From: Pseudomonadota bacterium
GTDB taxonomy: Bacteria; Pseudomonadota; Alphaproteobacteria; Rhizobiales; Xanthobacteraceae
Direction of reading: 5' to 3'
DNA: 64,000 nt
NCBI GenBank assembly: GCA_023387735.1
Contig: JAEWHP010000032.1
Span: 160,088 to 224,087, forward strand
Each line of letters begins with the position of its first letter. Position 1 is the stretch's first letter. The position numbers and the translations under genes are program-made. Below are positions 59,429 through 64,000 of this stretch, piece after piece. A model generated the notes under the pieces. That model searched no databases. It was not told the DNA's origin and saw only the letters and a program-made list of their open reading frames with translations.

Positions 59429-60238
59429 ATGCGTATTGCGTTGCTGCTGACCGCGACCATCGTCGGCGCGCTGTTCGCCAATCCGTCCAACGCCGGCTCG
59501 CTCGACGCCGCGTCTGCTGGTGCCGTGAAGGCGCCGCCCGGCTTTCAGACCTACCGCGGCTACATGTTCGACGTGTCGGAGGCGTCCGATCGCAAGGACC
59601 TCGACAAGCTGACCGAAAATCTCAAGCAGCAGATCGACGTCGTCGAAGGCGCCGGCTTCTCCCCCCGCGTGCTGCGCTTCTTCCGCACCGTCCCGATCAT
59701 CGCGAGCGAACTGGCTTGCCTCGACGAAGGCGCCGCGACCGCATGCTACGGCCGGGTCACTCCGGACATCCAGCGCACCACGCCGCGCACGCTCACGGTG
59801 TGGGATCACGACCAGCAGCGCTGGACCAATCCGAATGCAGTCGACCTCGCGGTCGATTCCGGGCTCGGCGTGATCATGGTCCGGCCCGACATGATGCGTT
59901 ACGAGAAGGAAGCCGTGCTGCTCCACGAGATGCTGCATGCCTATCACGCGCGCCTGCTGCCGGACGGCTACGCCAACAAGGGCGTGATCGGCTATTACGC
60001 CTACGCCAAGTCCAAGGACCTGCTGCCCAAGGACTCCTATGCGTTGAAGAACCACATGGAGTTCTTTGCAGTCACCGCCAGCATTTTCCTGGCCGGCAAG
60101 AGCGAATTCCACGATCCGAAGACCCGCGAAGCACTCAAGGAAAAGCTGCCGGATTATTACAAATACCTGATCGGCGTGTTCGGCTTCGATCCCGATCCGG
60201 CAGCTGCCTCGAGCGGACCGGTCGCCTCGCTGAAATAG
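59429..60238 (+). CDS. Secreted HExxH protein, putative zinc peptidase
   Basis: 269 residues. A signal peptide (about 1-22, ending SNAG) precedes a domain with HEMLH at 166-170 in EAVLLHEMLHAYHARLLP, and LKNHMEFFAVTASIFLA, whose Glu211 is a candidate third zinc ligand, as in gluzincins. I do not recognise a named family. C97 and C106 could form a disulfide. AGGGGG precedes the ATG. It ends at a strong terminator at 60263. Confidence 0.72.
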   Translation: MRIALLLTATIVGALFANPSNAGSLDAASAGAVKAPPGFQTYRGYMFDVSEASDRKDLDKLTENLKQQIDVVEGAGFSPRVLRFFRTVPIIASELACLDEGAATACYGRVTPDIQRTTPRTLTVWDHDQQRWTNPNAVDLAVDSGLGVIMVRPDMMRYEKEAVLLHEMLHAYHARLLPDGYANKGVIGYYAYAKSKDLLPKDSYALKNHMEFFAVTASIFLAGKSEFHDPKTREALKEKLPDYYKYLIGVFGFDPDPAAASSGPVASLK

Positions 60239-60262
60239 GGCCGGCATCACCGATCCAATGAC

Positions 60263-60289
60263 AAAAGCCGCGCGAAATGCGCGGCTTTT
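60263..60289 (+). terminator. Rho-independent terminator
   Basis: AAAAGCCGCGC, loop GAAAT and GCGCGGCTTTT, followed by CTGTTTT. It lies 25 bases after the stop of the secreted HExxH gene. Confidence 0.88.
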
Positions 60290-60403
60290 CTGTTTTGGTC
60301 AACGGAAGCTGCGGATGACGCCCGGGCGGCAATTGCCAAGCAGGCACTCGATCTGCATAGTCCCGCCGCATCGACTGGGACTGCTTCGAAGAGGATAGAA
60401 GAC

Positions 60404-60763
60404 ATGGCGGACGCCGACCTGGATGTCGTGATCCGGCAACTGGCCAGACAGCTGCAGACGGGCCTGATGACCCGCGCCAAGGAGCGGCGGGATCGCTTCA
60501 GCGGCCTCGCGGCCAAGGCCAAGAGCAAGGAGACCGGCACCCGCTTCAAGATGATGGCCAAGGCCACCATGGAGCAGGCCACCGCCGCCGCAAGGCGCCT
60601 GCAGATGTCCGCCGACAACGTCGCCGACAGCTACGCCCGCGCAATGCGGGTCGCCGCCAGCACGCCTGTCGAGGTGAAGGCGGAGAAGCCGGTCAAGGAC
60701 AAGACCGCAAAGGACAAGTCGGCGAAGAAGGCTGCAAAGGCCAAAGCCAAGAAAGCGAAGTAG
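60404..60763 (+). CDS. Conserved-looking protein with lysine-rich tail
   Basis: 119 residues. The first 85 are helical and basic (DLDVVIRQLARQLQTGLMTRAKERRDRF). The last 30 are almost only Lys, Ala, Asp and Thr (KAEKPVKDKTAKDKSAKKAA), like histone-H1-type or AlgR3-type tails that bind nucleic acid. No family is recognised. GAGGA before the ATG supports the start. Confidence 0.65.
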   Translation: MADADLDVVIRQLARQLQTGLMTRAKERRDRFSGLAAKAKSKETGTRFKMMAKATMEQATAAARRLQMSADNVADSYARAMRVAASTPVEVKAEKPVKDKTAKDKSAKKAAKAKAKKAK

Positions 60764-60796
60764 TCCACCACGTCCATCAGCAAAAGCGACGTTCAC

Positions 60797-61438
60797 TCAG
60801 CGTCGCGGTGTGGAGACCTCAGTCGGCTCGTCGTGTGTGAGCTCGGCGAGTTTTGCGCGTGCCGCGTCGCGCGTCTGAGCATCCTTGCCGGGGGGCAACG
60901 CAAGGGCGGCCTCGAAATCGGCGCGGGCGTCGGCGGCCTGGCCGCGCGCGAGGTAGGCGAGGCCACGGTCGAGACGGGCCTGCGCATCCGACGGGTCGAG
61001 GCGAACGGCGGTGCTGTAGCTCAGGATCGCGCGGTCGAGATCCCCCTTGGCGGTGAGCGCGAGGCCGCGCTCACGATAGGGCGCGGCGGGCTTGGGATCG
61101 AGGGCGATCGCCTCGTCATAGTCGGCAATCGCAAGACCCAGATCACCGTTCTGGCGGTACGCCTGCGCGCGATCACGATAGAGCGAAGCGCGGTTCGGAT
61201 TGAGGTGGATGGCCTCGTTGAAATCAGCAATCGCTCGGCCATTGTCGTGATGGCGCAGCGCGATCCGTCCGCGCCCCTCATAGGCGAAGGCGATCAGAGA
61301 GCCGCGAAACGGCGAGAAGCCGATCACGGCCGAGCAGATGTCGGGCTCATCCTCGTCGCCGCAATTCACGACCGTATGCGTGGACAGGCCAATGGCCACG
61401 CCCAGGACGATCAACAATGGCACCGCAGCTCTGGTCAT
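60797..61438 (-). CDS. TPR-repeat protein, secreted or anchored
   Basis: 213 residues. An N-terminal hydrophobic segment (about 4-22) probably exports or anchors it. Four tetratricopeptide repeats then run from about residue 50 to 185, each with the A-x-x-D-x-x-x-A-I-x-L-D/N-P signature. TPR proteins are scaffolds for protein contacts; partner unknown. Two cysteines (CGDEDEPDIC, 26 and 35) lie before the repeats. Confidence 0.85.
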   Translation of the reverse strand: MTRAAVPLLIVLGVAIGLSTHTVVNCGDEDEPDICSAVIGFSPFRGSLIAFAYEGRGRIALRHHDNGRAIADFNEAIHLNPNRASLYRDRAQAYRQNGDLGLAIADYDEAIALDPKPAAPYRERGLALTAKGDLDRAILSYSTAVRLDPSDAQARLDRGLAYLARGQAADARADFEAALALPPGKDAQTRDAARAKLAELTHDEPTEVSTPRR

Positions 61439-61627
61439 CTTCGACGGTGACCGGCAGCAGGCCGGCCACGCATCCCCTTTCGAAGGAACACTCTCGGTTA
61501 GCTATTAACACCTGCTGAGATGCCCCTCTGTGCGCCAGATCACATTAGGCAGCATAATGCCGCGCGACGCCAGGCAGCGCCCTGCTCGCCTGCCATTCCC
61601 TGAACTCCAGGCAACCTAGCGAGCCAC

Positions 61628-61807
61628 CTAGGCCAATTGGAGCATCCAGATGCAGCACTTCCAGACCATCAGGCCAAGCAAGCAACACCAGACGACCGTC
61701 ACCGATGCCAGTGACGTCAGGAGAAGCGCGCCTTCCATTCGTTCCAAAAGGCTTTCACGCGGTGCAATGTCGCGTTCAACCACTTGCTCGATCTGCAACG
61801 GTACCAT
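61628..61807 (-). CDS. 59-residue single-pass membrane protein
   Basis: MVPLQIEQVVERDIAPRESL is a charged N-terminal part, and about residues 28-55 form one hydrophobic helix with three Cys and four Trp. GGAGG five bases before the ATG at 61807 is the strongest start signal nearby, and favours this short form over a longer frame open upstream. Family unknown. Alone on its strand between the TPR and htpX genes. Confidence 0.6.
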   Translation of the reverse strand: MVPLQIEQVVERDIAPRESLLERMEGALLLTSLASVTVVWCCLLGLMVWKCCIWMLQLA

Positions 61808-62062
61808 GCGAACCTCCGGCGATTTGCGTGCGCAAACTCGGCCACTCGGCAAGCATTCCAACCTATTGCTCCCCCAGCCAAGGCGAGCATGCATTGATTT
61901 GACGCAATGCGTGAGAGAGCACAAGTTACATTTCGGATCGTGCGCAGCAGCAATCCGCACCCTGACGATGATCTCGACGGTTGCCGGCAATGCGACGTTG
62001 CATCAGAAATTTTCTCGCTTGAATTGCAGCGCCACCAGAATGCATCGACGCTGCTCGCGCGC

Positions 62063-63007
62063 TCATCCCCAAGGACCCCGTGAAGGACCACGCGAGGAGG
62101 AGCGGCCCCACGGGCCCTGCGGCGGATAGTTTTCGTTAGCGCCGACCGAGGGCGTGGCGCGCGTGCCAAGTTCGGCCGCGAGCTGCTGGAGCGCGGCGAT
62201 GCGGTTCTGCGTCGAGGGGTGGGTGGCGAAGAGATTGTCGACACCCTGACCCGACAGCGGGTTGATGATGAACATGTGCGCGGTCGCGGGATTTCGCTCG
62301 GCCTCGACATTCTGCACCTGATGCGCCGCGCTCTCGATCTTGACCAGCGCCGACGCAATCCACATCGGCTGACCGGCGATGCGCGCGCCGAGATTGTCGG
62401 CGGCATATTCGCGGGTGCGGCTGATCGCCATCTGCACCAGCATGGCGCCGAGCGGCGCCAGGATCATCATCAGGATCGAGCCGACGATACCGGGACCATT
62501 GTTATCGCGGTTGCCGCCGAAGAACATCCCGAACTGCGCCAGCATGGAGATCGCGCCGGCGATGGTCGCGGTGATGGTCATCAACAGCGTGTCATGATGC
62601 TTGATATGCGCAAGCTCGTGGGCGATCACGCCGGCTAGCTCCTCACGGCTGAGCTGGTGCATCAGGCCGGTGGTAACGGCCACCGCCGCGTTCTCGGGAT
62701 TGCGCCCCGTCGCGAATGCGTTCGGCTGCGCCTCGTCCATCACGAACACGCGCGGCATCGGCAACCCGGCGCGCCCTGCAAGCTCGGCGACGAGGCCGAC
62801 CAGCTCCGGCGCGCTGTGGCGGTCAACCTCATGGGCGCCGTACATCGACAGCACCGCGCGATCGGAGTTCCAATAGGTGAAGAGGTTGGTCGCGGCCGCA
62901 ATGACGAGCGCGATCATCGCGCCGCTCGCGCCGCCAATCAGATAGCCCACACCCATGAACAGGGCGGTGAGGCCTGCGAGAAGCATTGCGGTGCGCAGAT
63001 AGTTCAT
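62063..63007 (-). CDS. htpX: Zinc metalloprotease HtpX
   Basis: 314 residues. Two N-terminal helices (about 6-26 and 29-46), zinc motif HELAH at 130-134, two further helices (about 142-165 and 175-195), and SRTREYAADNLGARI with the third ligand Glu. HtpX degrades misfolded inner-membrane proteins. AGGAG precedes the ATG. A proline/serine/glycine tail ends SRGPWG, resembling the tail of the M48 protein at 18156. Confidence 0.95.
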   Translation of the reverse strand: MNYLRTAMLLAGLTALFMGVGYLIGGASGAMIALVIAAATNLFTYWNSDRAVLSMYGAHEVDRHSAPELVGLVAELAGRAGLPMPRVFVMDEAQPNAFATGRNPENAAVAVTTGLMHQLSREELAGVIAHELAHIKHHDTLLMTITATIAGAISMLAQFGMFFGGNRDNNGPGIVGSILMMILAPLGAMLVQMAISRTREYAADNLGARIAGQPMWIASALVKIESAAHQVQNVEAERNPATAHMFIINPLSGQGVDNLFATHPSTQNRIAALQQLAAELGTRATPSVGANENYPPQGPWGRSSSRGPSRGPWG

Positions 63008-63243
63008 GGCCGTCTCCTGAGGCGCGGCCGCGGCAAGCCCCTGGCCGGCAAGTCCGACATATGAAGGCGGCGGAACGCTGCAAGGTTCGTGCGTCGCCGG
63101 GCCGCAGATTCATCGCGTTGCTACCGGCAGTTCGTCCGCTATTTGGCGGGGCTCGCGATGGTTAACAGTTCCGTTCCGGACGTTTCGAAGTTTGTTAAAA
63201 CTTGCTGGGTACCTCTTCGGGGCAGAGTGACCTGGGGAAAGAC

Positions 63244-64000
63244 ATGGCTAAGCGGGCTAAACGCGGAAAGGCACAGACGCTCGCAATTCCCGTGGCGGCA
63301 AGAGTTGGCATTGGCGCCGTGGCCGTCGCCGTAGCGGGGTACAGTTTGATGTCTGGCCCGGCGAGCGTGCAAACGACACGGAAGCCCGCCGCACATGAAG
63401 CCCAGGCATCATCAACACCAGTCTACGTGGCAACACCTGCTCACGTCGCTGCGCCGGCTGCGGCTCCAGCCCCTGCTCCAATTCCTGCCCCGGCACCTCT
63501 GGTCGAACCGCCAAAAGCCGCTGAAGGTCCCGGCGCATTTGTTCGACAGGTTGTTGACTACGCCAGCCACCAGACGCCAGGCACTGTGATCGTCGATACC
63601 AAGAACACGTTCCTCTATCTCGTTCTGAACGACGGGCAAGCGATGCGCTACGGCATCGGCGTCGGCCGCGAAGGCTTCGCGTGGTCCGGTGAGCAGACTG
63701 TGGCCCGCAAGGCAGAATGGCCGGATTGGCGTCCGCCCACGGAGATGCTGGTGCGTCAGCCTTATCTGCCGCGGTTCATGGCAGGCGGTCCCGGCAATCC
63801 GCTCGGTGCTCGCGCGATGTATCTGGGCGAGACCGAATTCAGGATTCACGGCACCAACAAGCCCGATACGATCGGGAAGCGGGTGTCGTCCGGCTGTATC
63901 CGTCTGACCAACGACGACGTCACGGACCTCTATGAGCGCGTCAAAATCGGCGCGAAGGTGATCGTACTTCCCCCATCGAACCGCCCCTCGGCAGCCAACG
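63244..64000 (+). CDS. L,D-transpeptidase, YkuD type (3' end cut by window)
   Basis: 252 residues visible. One membrane helix (about 17-36) is followed by an Ala/Pro-rich linker (about 50-95) and the YkuD domain, whose catalytic motif is H202 in HGTN and C218 in SSGCIRLTN. It would make 3-3 cross-links in peptidoglycan or attach proteins. GGGGAAAG precedes the ATG. The frame is open at base 64000, a few tens of residues past the end of the domain. Confidence 0.9.
   Translation, partial: MAKRAKRGKAQTLAIPVAARVGIGAVAVAVAGYSLMSGPASVQTTRKPAAHEAQASSTPVYVATPAHVAAPAAAPAPAPIPAPAPLVEPPKAAEGPGAFVRQVVDYASHQTPGTVIVDTKNTFLYLVLNDGQAMRYGIGVGREGFAWSGEQTVARKAEWPDWRPPTEMLVRQPYLPRFMAGGPGNPLGARAMYLGETEFRIHGTNKPDTIGKRVSSGCIRLTNDDVTDLYERVKIGAKVIVLPPSNRPSAAN

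Noticed and set aside
63160..63240. CtrA site near the L,D-transpeptidase gene
   Set aside because: GTTAAC and GTTAAA occur, but none has a matching second half at seven bases.
1..64000. CRISPR array, prophage, insertion sequence, rRNA or tRNA
   Set aside because: No regularly spaced direct repeats, integrase or transposase genes, or RNA gene patterns were seen. The inverted repeats are single intergenic palindromes.

Overview
The window is a stretch of GC-rich alphaproteobacterial chromosome, most likely Bradyrhizobium or a close relative in the Nitrobacteraceae. The grounds are a fused cytochrome b/c1 gene (fbcH), a fused anthranilate synthase trpE(G) behind a two-Trp leader peptide, a CcrM-type adenine methylase, DUF4170/DUF6111/DUF1285 genes, and many palindromic intergenic repeats of the kinds recalled from Bradyrhizobium genomes. 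It reads as core chromosome: about 60 genes, mostly housekeeping or conserved. I see no phage, insertion sequence, CRISPR array, rRNA or tRNA.

Layout. 1-9 kb: a neutral zinc metallopeptidase (cut by the window edge), ccrM with its own methylation sites at the start codon, a split PAS + MCP taxis receptor, and two glutathione S-transferases around a LysR regulator and a flavin monooxygenase. 9-19 kb: thioesterase, mutY, a DUF721/DciA-like gene, a DsbA-like thioredoxin, smc, an Rsm22-like methyltransferase and a lemA + M48 protease pair. 19-24 kb: two consecutive P-loop ATPases of unknown role, a GIY-YIG protein behind an 18-bp palindrome, apt, and trpE(G) with a predicted leaderless trpL and attenuator. 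24-30 kb: an extradiol-dioxygenase-like VOC protein, a reductase/epimerase, a dienelactone hydrolase and the bc1 complex genes fbcF-fbcH. 30-33 kb: trmL, queE, queD, hemF and an acidic-tailed DUF2158 protein. 33-37 kb: a HAD hydrolase, then the tightly overlapping minus-strand set DUF1285 - Nudix - DUF6111 - CCA-adding enzyme. 37-44 kb: a four-gene MoxR / DUF58 / DUF4159 / VWA-like operon.

44-48.5 kb is a zinc-starvation locus. A COG0523 (CobW-like) GTPase gene, here frameshifted, diverges from a DUF2946 protein and a TonB-dependent receptor, with two Zur-box-like palindromes between them. 48.5-55 kb: a Kef-type antiporter, GNAT, glycosyltransferase, Nudix, metallophosphoesterase and a glycine-rich WHEF-motif protein with its membrane partner. 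55-59 kb: the glyoxylate gene aceA plus DUF4170, divergent from a RamB/ScfR-type regulator. 59-64 kb: a monooxygenase-like protein, a secreted HExxH protein, a lysine-tailed protein, a TPR protein, a 59-residue membrane protein, htpX and an L,D-transpeptidase (cut by the window edge).

The observations I rate highest are the Zur locus with its broken cobW, the leaderless trpL attenuator, the bipartite CetA/CetB-like energy-taxis pair, the tandem P-loop ATPases, the GIY-YIG palindrome, and a QueD homologue in which the catalytic cysteine position is serine. None of these is proven to be a new system. Family names rest on motif and sequence recognition by eye; no database search was possible.
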